Below, piece by piece: positions 10,979 to 20,131 of a stretch of DNA of 64,000 nt (positions are counted from its first letter, which is position 1; each line of letters opens with the position of its first letter). This DNA is from Stentor roeselii. Its lineage: Eukaryota; Ciliophora; Heterotrichea; Heterotrichida; Stentoridae. The translations under genes were made by a program, and so were the position numbers. The notes under the pieces are model-generated. The model saw only the letters and a list, made by a program, of their open reading frames with translations. It did not search any database and was not told the origin of the DNA. Location: NCBI GenBank assembly GCA_006503475.1, contig RSEH01000215.1, positions 20,039 to 84,038 of the forward strand, in the 5' to 3' direction.

Positions 10979-11436
10979 TTTAAGTTAATAATTTGGATTC
11001 GCTCTAGAGTTTTTGGTTGAATTTTTGTGGAGTTGATTTTAGGATGTTATTTTGAGTTTATTTAGATTTTTGTGGATTAGGATCTTCTTTGGTTTAATGG
11101 GGATTAAGAGAATTTCTGAGTGAGAAAAATTTAATTAAACAAGGATTTTTGATAATCTCTAGTTTTTTAGAATATTGGTCAAGACTTAATAAGTTAAATG
11201 GATTCTATTTAGACGGTTTTATTAATTAACTGGATAATATATATTTAATTAAAAACTGATAATTATAAAAATTAACTCAACTCCATCCTAGTTATCTCAG
11301 TTCATCAAATATTCAATAAACTTCCTTTGAAAACTCTTAAATCCATAAATTAAACCCTTAAAATAAATATCTCCAAATCCAGTTTCCCAACCCATAATCA
11401 AAAATTTAAATCCAAATGATCAAACACAAATATATT
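10979..11436. other. Intergenic, no gene seen; skew switch
   Basis: About 250 nt are G/T-rich and C-poor (3' flank of the Ras-like gene). They are followed by about 180 nt that are A/C/T-rich and nearly free of G (5' flank of the MFS gene). No coding or RNA gene is supported. Confidence 0.55.
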
Positions 11437-13074
11437 ATGGAAGAAAGCCTCGTAGTAGAAAAAGTAATCGGAATATATTTCCTATTCGTGGTGTCAATAG
11501 ATACAACAGTATGAAAAATTCAGGTTTTCTGGCCTCTCAGTTACTTCTTGATCGACTCCAGCATCCCTTCAGAGCCCTTTCTAATAAAAAGTCTATTCAT
11601 CGCTTTATTCGCCTCAGTGTATCCGATAGGCAAGTTAATATCTTACAAACTTTCCAGCATCTGCATGCACCGCTTTTCTTTTAAAGCAACATTAATGACC
11701 CTACTTACAGGTTCCTGCATCGGAATCACCCTAATCGGGATTTTCCCATCATTTGCAGGTCTTTTCATCGGAAGGTTCTTCAGCGGTTTAAGTTCAAACT
11801 CTCAAGTCTGCGTCAGAAAGCTGCTAATTAAAATATCTGAACAAGAAAAAAGTGACTGGCCTTCACTTAGCAAGAAAGCTTTATGGTCAAATAGACTAGG
11901 TGCATTGGCAGGACTGTTATTATCAGCTTTTCTTTCAAACCCAAGCTTTTTCCTTCCACAAGACTCAAAATTTACCCAGTCTCGGTTTTTCCTGCTTTCG
12001 CTTGTGGTTTTTTTGATAAACATTTCAGGACTTTTGCTGGCTTTTTCTATTGACACTTCATCTTTAGAACAGTTTGAGGAAAGAAAATATATTGAACTAC
12101 AAGAAAAGAAAGAACAAAGTGATCAAACTGTTGTTGAGGCGAAAAATGAAGAACCTGTTAAAGAAAAGTTTGACTTTCGGAGGTTTATTGATGTCAGTGG
12201 AGTTATTAAGGAAGAGTCGATTGAAGAGTCGTTTAATGCTGATGATGTTAAATATTATAGTCCCAGGCACATCGCGAATAAACCTTCTTGTGTGAAGGCT
12301 TCTCTCAGTGCACGACCTGAACCTTCTTCAGGAGTTCAAAGCGCCGCTGAGACTTTAGAAGACCATCTTCCACAGAATGAAGTCAAGAAAACTCATATCT
12401 CATTTTTAGAAGAAGACTTAGAAGTCATTCCGAAAGAAGTGAAAGAAAAAATCCCTGATACCCCGAAGAATGACTCGATTCTTAAACAAAATTCAGGGAT
12501 TTTAAAGTTACGAATGGGATTTTCATCGATTTCTGGAGTGATCACTGAATCGATTCCACTTATTCTGATTGTGGAAAGCCAAATAAATGATTCTTTTTCA
12601 GTGAGTATGATGTTATTTGTGTCATATTTTACAGCTTCAGTATTTAAACTGTGCATATTAGACGCCCTGTGTATTCGTTACAGTTCTTTCAGTATTTTCT
12701 TCGTTGCTCTTGGAGGATTGACGTTGAGTTTATTTGTGTTTCCTGTTCTGGCCTGGTTTCAGGTGCATCTGGCAGTTCAAATGGTTCTGCTCTCGTTTTT
12801 ATTCACAGGTCTTGAATGCACAGTGCCTTTCAGTTGTATTCTGATAGCGGACGGTACGAACTACAAGGACCGACAACGTGCTTTAGAGACAAATGACATG
12901 TTTTCTCTGCTTTTTAAGCCCTTTTCCAACTTTTTAGCGGTGATGAGCATATTTTTAATTGGGTCGACCTTTACTTTTTCTTTTGCAGCGAGTGGCCTGC
13001 TTGCTGTCTTTTTTTATACTTTGAAGGTCAAGAATATGTTCGAGTTTTTAATGAGTGCTCCTTATAAGATATAG
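11437..13074 (+). CDS. Major facilitator superfamily-like transporter
   Basis: About 540 aa after removal of a 15-nt intron at 11509-11523. Exon 1 encodes MEESLVVEKVIGIYFLFVVSIDTT and splices into VFWPLSYFLIDSS, which restores the first transmembrane helix. About six hydrophobic helices lie in the N-terminal half, including a GRFFSGLSSN segment like the MFS intracellular signature. A hydrophilic charged loop of about 140 residues (about 190-335) follows, then a second set of about six helices. A 6+loop+6 layout is typical of MFS carriers. Substrate cannot be inferred. The start ATG follows AATATATT. The next gene begins 21 nt after the stop. Confidence 0.75.
11509..11523 (+). other. 15-nt spliceosomal intron
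   Basis: GTATGAAAAATTCAG, phase 0. It contains an in-frame TGA immediately after the donor. Removal fuses the start codon and N-terminus to the transporter body. Confidence 0.9.
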
Positions 13075-13095
13075 GTAAGATATGTACTCTTTATA

Positions 13096-15808
13096 ATGAA
13101 AAATAAGTCTTTGTTTAGAAAATCTAGCTCATCTAATCCGAGTATTCATTGGCATCAGTTTTCTCATGATCTTAACTCACATGATTTACTGTCTCCGAAA
13201 CCTGGTAGTTCTAGGGCTACAGTTACCAGAGGGCTGAAAAGGATACAAACGCCGAGATCGGATTTGGTTGCTGCGAACTCTGGATTCTTTTTTAAGGATC
13301 GGGTACAGAGAGTTCAAAAAGACTTCAAACCAATAGACATCTACGCGACACATACTCAAATCGAAAAACCTCCTCAAACAGAAAGAATTCCTATCGACAG
13401 ACAAGACGCGAAAGAACTTCTAATGTGGCTGGACGAGATGCTTCAGCAGATCCTCCAAGAAACCACAGACCCCGACTTGATATTTGAAAAAGCTCACAAA
13501 ATTTACCAGCACTGCATGACTGAAGTGGTTAAACAGGTTTCAGTTCAATGCAAAGAAAGAGGAATGGTCATTGAGCGGGTCTGGAGAGCTTATCAAACAG
13601 TTTTTGAAAGAAGTATGAAAACTCAGCAAGTGAAAATCAACAGTTTAGAAGAAAAGCACAGCAATGACAAAACTCTTTTACATAAAATGTACAACAAACA
13701 ACTAAGAAAACTTGAACTTAAATTTCAAGAAACTGATAAAAAACTAATTGAAAGTCAGAAAATCATCAAAGACCAAGAAATTCTTTGTAATTCTTTAAAA
13801 TTTAGAGAAGAAAACTTGAAAGGTACTGTCAAAACTATTCAAGGACGATATAAAAATGCAAAAAGGGAGGTTTTGTTGCTTAAAGAAGAACTGAGAGTAC
13901 TCAACTTTCAGATTCAAAACTACTCAGGACCTACTCATGTTAAACCTTCTTCTCTTACGAAATTACATCATCGTATCAAGGTCAAGAATCAAGTCGCAAT
14001 TGAAAAAGAACTGGACAGAGATCCTGTGATGGCTGATACTTCTCATATGGCCTCTGAAGATACTCATAAACTTCTAGAACATTTGAAGGTTTTTGGTAAG
14101 TTTTAAGCAGAGTCTCAGCAAAATGAGAGATTCACAGTTGACGACTTTAAAGATATCGGGACTGATGCCATGATGATATTAAAAAAAGATTCAGATGTCC
14201 AAACAAACGTTGAAGATCTTTGTGGTGAAACTGTTGGGGTGAAAAAAAGAAGAAACAACCTTCATCCAAAGCTTTCTACTTTATCATCATCTCCGATGCC
14301 ACTCCCTTCTCCACTCTCCAGAAGTAACTCAATGGTCTTCTCTCAGGCTGAGCCTCCTACAAACTTAGTGGAGTCTAAAAAGAAACACGAAAGACTCAAA
14401 GGTTATCTTCAGACGTTTAAAACTGTATCAGTCAAATAGGAAACTCTTTTTAGAGACACAGTCTGACCCTATTGTGCACAAGGATATGGTCGAAAATTTG
14501 TATTCAATTTTAAATGATTTACTTGATATTCTTCAGAGAAGTCCTCTGGAAAGTCTGAAAATTGCTCTTACTGAAGAAGACGCCAAACAGTCTAAGCTTT
14601 TGAAGGCTGTTATTGTTGAAGAGGATAAAAAAGATAAAAAGGAAAGTTCGGTCAGAGGAACTATTATCAAAATTGCAAGAACGCCAATTCATAAGCTCAA
14701 TAATGTCATGTTTAAGAAAATGCTTATCAAAATGATTTCTTTTTTTTATGAAGAAATTCAGAGGAGTCAAGAAGTAATCAGAGACTTTGGAGGCTTTGTA
14801 TATTCTTGTTTATTCAAAAAGTATATGATGAAAAAGGCAGCAGAAAACAGATTTTTTCATCTCTTATCAAGTTGCATGAAGTACAAACAAATTTCAAAAG
14901 TGCGAACATTCAGCAGATTCATCGGCCTATTCGACAGTCTAGACTACCAAGACCTATCCTTTTACCTCGAAAACCTAAACTTCCTAAACCTAAGCACATC
15001 AGGAGGTTCCTTGATTTTTTCAGAACTAACCGACAGTTACCTAGTTCCCTACTCTCGTTGCCTGGAGTGTTTAAAAAACTCATCAAAAGACCTTCCAAGC
15101 GAGTCTCTCGACCAATTAAAGACAAGTTTAGAGAAGCTAAAAAAAAGCAACAAGCAAAACCTTCGAGGTGTTCTTGAAATGGACGACTTCCTCGAAATCA
15201 TGGTCGACGCATTCAGTCTAAACAAGCGAAACAACCGAAACTTCATGCGTCTTATCTACGACGCTGCCGACCTTAACAACGACGGCTACCTTCAATATCG
15301 AGAGTTCGAGTTACTTGTCAAGTTCTTATCAGAGAAAAAGTTCACCCAGTCCAGTTGTTTCGACCTTTTCAGTAATTATGCTGAAAACTTCATGGCTGAA
15401 GATGATGAACAGGTCAAAGCGATTTCTTTTATTAATCTTTGTGAACTTGACAAGGAAAATAACTTGTTTAGTCAAAATTTACTCATTTCTTTAATCGGAG
15501 TTTCTAATGAAGAGGAAGGACTGAAGAAAATCAAGGCACTTGAAGGGAATCTTGATGAAATCTTAGAGGAGGTCAGTTGGAGGTTTGGGCATAGTAGTTT
15601 GTGGGAAGATCATCAGGAAGAGTTAAGCAATTTGTTGAAAACTTTAAAGGATAAATTCAAATTGAGAAGTAATGCGGAAGAAGCGCTTTTGGCTTTGAAG
15701 TTACTTCAGGAGGATAGCAAGAGGACTATTGTTTGTGCTGCGCTGAATGAATTTTTACCGATTGTTGGATATGCTTTTTGTAATGCAGAAGAATCAGCTA
15801 TTGGCTAA
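13096..15808 (+). CDS. Axonemal dynein light chain (p28/AXDND1-like) domain protein with EF-hand tail
   Basis: Three exons. Intron 14096-14110 clearly joins exons 1 and 2. The segment with IYQHCMTEVVKQVSVQCKER and the following coiled coil (about residues 130-280) resembles the axonemal dynein light intermediate chain p28/DNALI1 domain, also present in AXDND1. The C-terminal part carries one canonical EF-hand loop, DLNNDGYLQYRE (about 15268-15303), in a helical region. p28 proteins sit in single-headed inner-arm dyneins, so a ciliary role is likely. The second junction is defective: a 15-nt candidate intron at 14425-14439 leaves the downstream frame off by one. Treating the run of five T at 14448-14452 as four gives a smooth join and about 893 aa. 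So there is either a sequence error, a real frameshift, or an unrecognised splice. It could instead be two genes. Confidence 0.65.
14096..14110 (+). other. 15-nt spliceosomal intron
   Basis: GTAAGTTTTAAGCAG, phase 1, with an in-frame TAA inside. Removal continues the axonemal dynein light chain domain frame into ESQQNERFTVDDF. Confidence 0.88.
14425..14439 (+). other. Candidate 15-nt intron with frame problem downstream
   Basis: GTATCAGTCAAATAG has the correct ends, length and in-frame TAG. Removing it leads in frame to a TGA at 14464, while the long conserved-looking frame lies one base away. A 16-nt excision or one base fewer in the T run at 14448-14452 would solve it; no 16-nt GT...AG exists here. 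Confidence 0.55.
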
Positions 15809-16070
15809 TAGGTTAATATAATATTGATAGGATGGATGATACATAACTTGGAAAATTAAATTCTCAAGATGTTTTTTAACTTTGACAAAAAATAAAAAAA
15901 ACTCAATTATTTTCAATGATATTTCTGAGACTAATTATAAAACTACTGAAATACCCTCAACATCTCTACACGAAATAATCCCCAATTACAAATTTCCATA
16001 AAAAACTCATTCAAAGCCAAGATCTTCTCTTCCAAATTCAAAAATTAATCCATGTCTAAAGCCCATAAAA

Positions 16071-17669
16071 ATGACCTTTAGCAGAAGAGGGCTTCTATTC
16101 AGTCCGTACAAGTTAAAGCGTACCTACGACTATTTTTCATTACCAGTCACGATTCCATCAGAAAAACAATCAAAAAATTCAAAATTACTTAAACTCGGTT
16201 CTAAAATCTTCAAAAAGCTGAAAGACTTCCTAAAAGAATTACTTTTCCCAGAAGCTCGAATAAACATCAGCCCATGCGAGCCCCTTCCAGATTCATTCGA
16301 AAAGTCTCAAATCGAAGACTACCCTTTTTTCGAGGACCCAAAACCCCCAAAGAAGCGTAAAAAGCCTCCTCCTGACTCAGTGATTTTTGAGAAAAGAGAA
16401 AAAAGTAGGTCAACAGCTTGCCAAACTGAATTCATGCTCTCAATAAAGGACTTCAGCCCTTCCTTCGCCTTTTACAGAGACAAAGACCGGACCACGTGGC
16501 TTGAAAACTTGGAAGAAACCGTTTTGAAAGAACAAGAAAATTCTGAGAAAGTTTCAAGAAAGGTCCTCAGAAAAGTCATCAGAAGGAACCTGGACCTGGT
16601 TCAATGCAGCGAAGTTCAAGTACTGCCTGTCAAGCCTATGAAAAATCACCAAGAATCTGAAGTTTTGATGGATTTTGCAGATGTTTTCATGGATTTCGAT
16701 TATTCCAGCAAGAATGAATTGGAAGGTCAAGAAACTGAGTCAAGTGAAAAGTCAGGGATTAGGGTTAAATCTGAGGAAATCAAGGAAATGGAAACTTTTC
16801 CTGACGTTTTTAAAGAAAATGGACTTTTGGATCAGGCTTCTAGAACTAAGAATATCTTTGATAACTGTGAGAGTCAAACTTTTGCCTCTCAGAGCCTCTC
16901 TATGACACTTGCTGTTCCTGAACCTGTTGATCAGAACTCGGAAACTACGAAAAAACAGACTTTTATTCACCCAGAGGTGAAAAAAATACAAACTGTTTGT
17001 GACTCGACTTCTAATCCTTTTTTAAACACGAGTTTAATTCCGAAGGTAGAAGTTTCTTACAAGTTCGGAGCGAATTCAACACCTTCGACATTTGGAAAAG
17101 TGGCTTTGGCAGGATTTTCTCATTCTTGCAACCCTTTCACAGTAGAAAAATCATCCTTTTCAGGATTTTCCCAGTCACATAAAGACCCAGTTCCAAAAAT
17201 CTCTATTTCCAGTATTCCTCAATCCTTACTCCAAGACACCCATATCCAGACCCCTTTTCCAAAACATTCCCAGTCATTAAACCCAACAACTGAATTAGAA
17301 TCCAAGCTAATAGACATCGAAATGTCAACTGAGCCCATCAAAGCCCCAGAAGCATCCTATTCTTCAATAGCAACTCCAAATCTTCAAAAGACCTGTCTTT
17401 TCACCCAGAACAACCTCCAAGACCTCTACAAAACTCCAAGCATGAACCCAGTGCATATTTTTCCAAACAATTCAACAAGCACGCCATCATTATTCCCAAG
17501 TCTCAGCCAGTCCTCGCCTTTATTCCAGATGCCTTCATTCTCTGCAGGTTTGACTGAGTCATGCACCAATCCAGGACTTTTTCAATCAAAAAGTCTTTTA
17601 TCTTCACCAAGCCCAGGAACTAGGGGGCAGTTCAAACTAGGAAAAATATTCAGCAAGTCTAAGAACTAA
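16071..17669 (+). CDS. Disordered Ser/Pro-rich protein, function unknown
   Basis: 532 aa and not recognised. The N-terminus is basic with an amphipathic stretch (about residues 45-63, SKIFKKLKDFLKELLFPE). A Lys-Pro patch (PKPPKKRKKPPP) that could serve as a nuclear localisation signal lies near residue 92. The rest is low-complexity Ser/Thr/Pro/Phe sequence with scattered F-G and S-F spacing (KFGANSTPSTFGK, SSFSGFSQS) and a basic C-terminus, GQFKLGKIFSKSKN. The layout loosely recalls FG-type nucleoporins or nuclear-pore-associated proteins, but FG dipeptides are too few for a firm call. It is convergent with the next gene, with 75 nt between stops. Confidence 0.65.
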   Translation: MTFSRRGLLFSPYKLKRTYDYFSLPVTIPSEKQSKNSKLLKLGSKIFKKLKDFLKELLFPEARINISPCEPLPDSFEKSQIEDYPFFEDPKPPKKRKKPPPDSVIFEKREKSRSTACQTEFMLSIKDFSPSFAFYRDKDRTTWLENLEETVLKEQENSEKVSRKVLRKVIRRNLDLVQCSEVQVLPVKPMKNHQESEVLMDFADVFMDFDYSSKNELEGQETESSEKSGIRVKSEEIKEMETFPDVFKENGLLDQASRTKNIFDNCESQTFASQSLSMTLAVPEPVDQNSETTKKQTFIHPEVKKIQTVCDSTSNPFLNTSLIPKVEVSYKFGANSTPSTFGKVALAGFSHSCNPFTVEKSSFSGFSQSHKDPVPKISISSIPQSLLQDTHIQTPFPKHSQSLNPTTELESKLIDIEMSTEPIKAPEASYSSIATPNLQKTCLFTQNNLQDLYKTPSMNPVHIFPNNSTSTPSLFPSLSQSSPLFQMPSFSAGLTESCTNPGLFQSKSLLSSPSPGTRGQFKLGKIFSKSKN

Positions 17670-17744
17670 GTCCTGGCAGTTCAAATAGGAAAAATTTTCT
17701 GCTCTAAGGAAAAAATGATTTTTAATAGAATAATTTTAAATAAA

Positions 17745-18665
17745 TCACATCAGCCTCGCCTTCACCCACGGGTCGTAATGCTCGGCGATGACTTCTTCTT
17801 CGAAAAGTGCTTCGCTTTGATGAGTTTTTAAATGCTCTGGACCGACTCGATGAACTGCTTGAATTTCGAGAGGTAACTTTTGGACACCGATTATTTGAAG
17901 CTCTTGGTAGTCTTCTTCTTCTAGTTTGATTAAAGAGTTCTCCTGGGATTTTGGATCTTCTTCTTTGAAGATGCTCACTCGTGTGAAGATGTTAGAACCT
18001 GGACTGCTCACTGGGAAAAAAGCTTCTACTTTTCGGTTATGATTGGAGTCTCGGAGGTTCATGTACCATGAAAATTTTTCTTGAACTTGCTCTTTGTCGA
18101 AGTACTTGTTTGGGGAGTTTGTTAATGTTCGGAGTTTCTTTTGTTTCGTGTATAACAACTCGTTTTCCCTTTTGCGACTCTTGATCGCAATAGAATTTTC
18201 CAAATTTTTCCAATACTTCGACATAGTTTGAAAGCTTTTAATAGCTTGAAAGTGAGTTTCCACTTGACTCCTCTTATTTTCTCTAACCCTTCTTTTTTCC
18301 TCCTGCAAAGAAGCAAGTCGATAACAATTAATTTTTTCAAGCATCTGTTTAAACGTTTCCTTGGGGTCCCTTTCCGATTCAAGTCTTCTCTTTTTATTTA
18401 AAATCGTAGCTTTTTTAGTTAAACTCTGAGATTCTTTCCTAGGCCGAGCAGAGACAATTCCAACAAAACTTCGAGTAAGTCCTTCGGAGTTAAGACTTGA
18501 GTTAAGTCCAGAGTTTCTAGGTTTCAGGAAGTCAGTGACGTCGCCTTCTTTTTCAAGTAAGAAGTCAGCTGCAACGTCTTCTTCTTGACCTCGAAGGTTA
18601 TTCACACGTTTTCGCAATTTTACTGACCTGAAGCTTTTTGATGGTTTTTCTAAGAGTCGGTCCAT
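17745..18665 (-). CDS. Basic coiled-coil protein, function unknown
   Basis: 306 aa, not recognised. The N-terminal 50 residues are basic and then acidic. The middle (about 105-185) is strongly charged helix with coiled-coil character (KQMLEKINCYRLASLQEEKR). The C-terminus is acidic, ending DPWVKARLM. There is no signal peptide or membrane segment. It is divergent from TMEM161, with 32 nt between the two start codons, so the two likely share a promoter region. It may be a cytoskeletal or basal-body component, but nothing in the sequence proves this. Confidence 0.65.
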   Translation of the reverse strand: MDRLLEKPSKSFRSVKLRKRVNNLRGQEEDVAADFLLEKEGDVTDFLKPRNSGLNSSLNSEGLTRSFVGIVSARPRKESQSLTKKATILNKKRRLESERDPKETFKQMLEKINCYRLASLQEEKRRVRENKRSQVETHFQAIKSFQTMSKYWKNLENSIAIKSRKRENELLYTKQKKLRTLTNSPNKYFDKEQVQEKFSWYMNLRDSNHNRKVEAFFPVSSPGSNIFTRVSIFKEEDPKSQENSLIKLEEEDYQELQIIGVQKLPLEIQAVHRVGPEHLKTHQSEALFEEEVIAEHYDPWVKARLM

Positions 18666-18697
18666 GAGTTATTTATATGAAGAATGATTTAATATAA
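18666..18697. promoter_or_regulatory. 32-nt divergent promoter spacer
   Basis: It contains ATATAAAT on the minus strand and AATATAA directly before the plus-strand ATG. It must hold or overlap the initiation signals of both genes. Confidence 0.55.
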
Positions 18698-20101
18698 ATG
18701 CAGCTGATTACTGGAGAATTCCTGATATTAGCTGTTTTAATCTACTTTTCAAAGTACGTTCGGTCAAGGTACTCAGTGATTGAAGGACTACTTCGAGGAT
18801 GTGTTGTTTTCTTTCCTCCTGAAGTGAACTCGAAAGATAAAAACATGACTTTTGTGACGATTGATGATAAATTTTCATTAAAGTCGCCGTTTTTCTCGGA
18901 GTTTGAGGTACTTTCAGTGATTTTTTACATGACTTTAGGACTTGTTTCGATTTCAGCTCTTTTGCAGTTCAACCCTTGGATCACGATGGGGTCGACTGTG
19001 AGTTTTTACATGATTCTGATGGCGATAATGACTGACCTCTACGGTCTTTACAAGCAGAACCACCATGCAGGTCTTGCGAATCCAGAAATAATTTTATCAT
19101 GTTTGTATTCTTTGATCCTCTTCTTCGCCCTGGCCATTCTGCTGAACTCTGACCATGCCGAGTTCCTTGACTTTAACTTTAAACTGAGCTCAGAGCTGCT
19201 TCAACTGCAAGTCATCAGCAGTCTTAAAGCGAATCTTCCTGCAAGTGTTAAACTTTCGATTGATTATTTTTTATTGGCTTGTCTTATGGCTTTAGTTGCT
19301 GTTATTTGCATGCTGCCCACATTCAGGTATGTTAGTAAATTTGTTCATGCTTATTTGGAGAACCCGGCGCATATTCATAAGAAACAACAGGTCGCGCTTA
19401 TTATTGCTCCGATGGTTTTAACCACTCTTTGGATTAAACCCATGACTAAGAACTTCTTGGTTGGTTACTTTGGAGAATATTTCGCGATTTTTAGATGGTT
19501 TTTGGTATTCGCTTTTTGCTTTTTTAGGGTTTTTTATTTGAGGAATGAGGTACAGGCCATGCTTAATAGGACCTCGAAACTTGTTCAGGATGTTTTGATG
19601 CACCCGAAAAAGGAAAATATTGAGATTTGTAACAGGAAATGCAGGGCTATTGGAACTATGACTTGGCCTTATGCCCATTTGAGCTTTGCTAGTAGTGGAT
19701 TAGTGGTTTTGTTTTTACTGGCTTTGATCACTAGAGGTGAGTTGATGTCGAGTTATCCTCAGAAGGTAACTGAACAAGTAAGATTCAAAAATCCTAATCT
19801 CGGCTTCGATGATGAAGAATTCTTCGTTCAAAAAACCACAGACGAGTACCTAACAAAAACAATGACCTACGTAAAAGAAATAAAAGCCCTTGAACAAGCA
19901 ATAAGCGAGATAGAAAGCAGTAAAAGCATTGATTTCAGTGATCTGATAGTTTCAGTAAGTCGAAAGTCGATAGTGCATCCAGTATTCTACAGAGACACAT
20001 TCGAATTCTTGATATGGAGCATGTGCTTTGGCTGGTCATTAGTGACAGTTGTAAGTTTCGTGATTTTCACAGTTTCTCCGACGAAAACTAAGACTAGCTA
20101 A
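18698..20101 (+). CDS. TMEM161 family membrane protein
   Basis: 467 aa with about eight hydrophobic helices. The central block LWIKPMTKNFL, a Trp/Phe-rich helix, then FRVFYLRNEVQAMLN matches the most conserved region of animal TMEM161A/B (WVKPITKDY...LRL...LQAYLN). The C-terminal layout, a loop followed by FLIWSMCFGWSL, also fits, as does the overall length (animal members are about 480 aa). TMEM161B affects membrane excitability and Hedgehog/ciliary signalling in animals; the mechanism is unclear. Start ATG is in AATATAAATG. It is convergent with the cyclase gene, with only 30 nt between stop codons. Composition changes abruptly to A/C-rich at about 19790. Confidence 0.85.
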   Translation: MQLITGEFLILAVLIYFSKYVRSRYSVIEGLLRGCVVFFPPEVNSKDKNMTFVTIDDKFSLKSPFFSEFEVLSVIFYMTLGLVSISALLQFNPWITMGSTVSFYMILMAIMTDLYGLYKQNHHAGLANPEIILSCLYSLILFFALAILLNSDHAEFLDFNFKLSSELLQLQVISSLKANLPASVKLSIDYFLLACLMALVAVICMLPTFRYVSKFVHAYLENPAHIHKKQQVALIIAPMVLTTLWIKPMTKNFLVGYFGEYFAIFRWFLVFAFCFFRVFYLRNEVQAMLNRTSKLVQDVLMHPKKENIEICNRKCRAIGTMTWPYAHLSFASSGLVVLFLLALITRGELMSSYPQKVTEQVRFKNPNLGFDDEEFFVQKTTDEYLTKTMTYVKEIKALEQAISEIESSKSIDFSDLIVSVSRKSIVHPVFYRDTFEFLIWSMCFGWSLVTVVSFVIFTVSPTKTKTS

Positions 20102-20131
20102 CTAATTCATAGGTTCTTAAATAGTAAAATA

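Noticed and set aside
10974-10990. UGA as a tryptophan codon, as in Blepharisma
   Set aside because: The Ras-like CAAX box ends exactly at TGA, and in-frame TGA inside genes is explained by introns, so the code appears standard.
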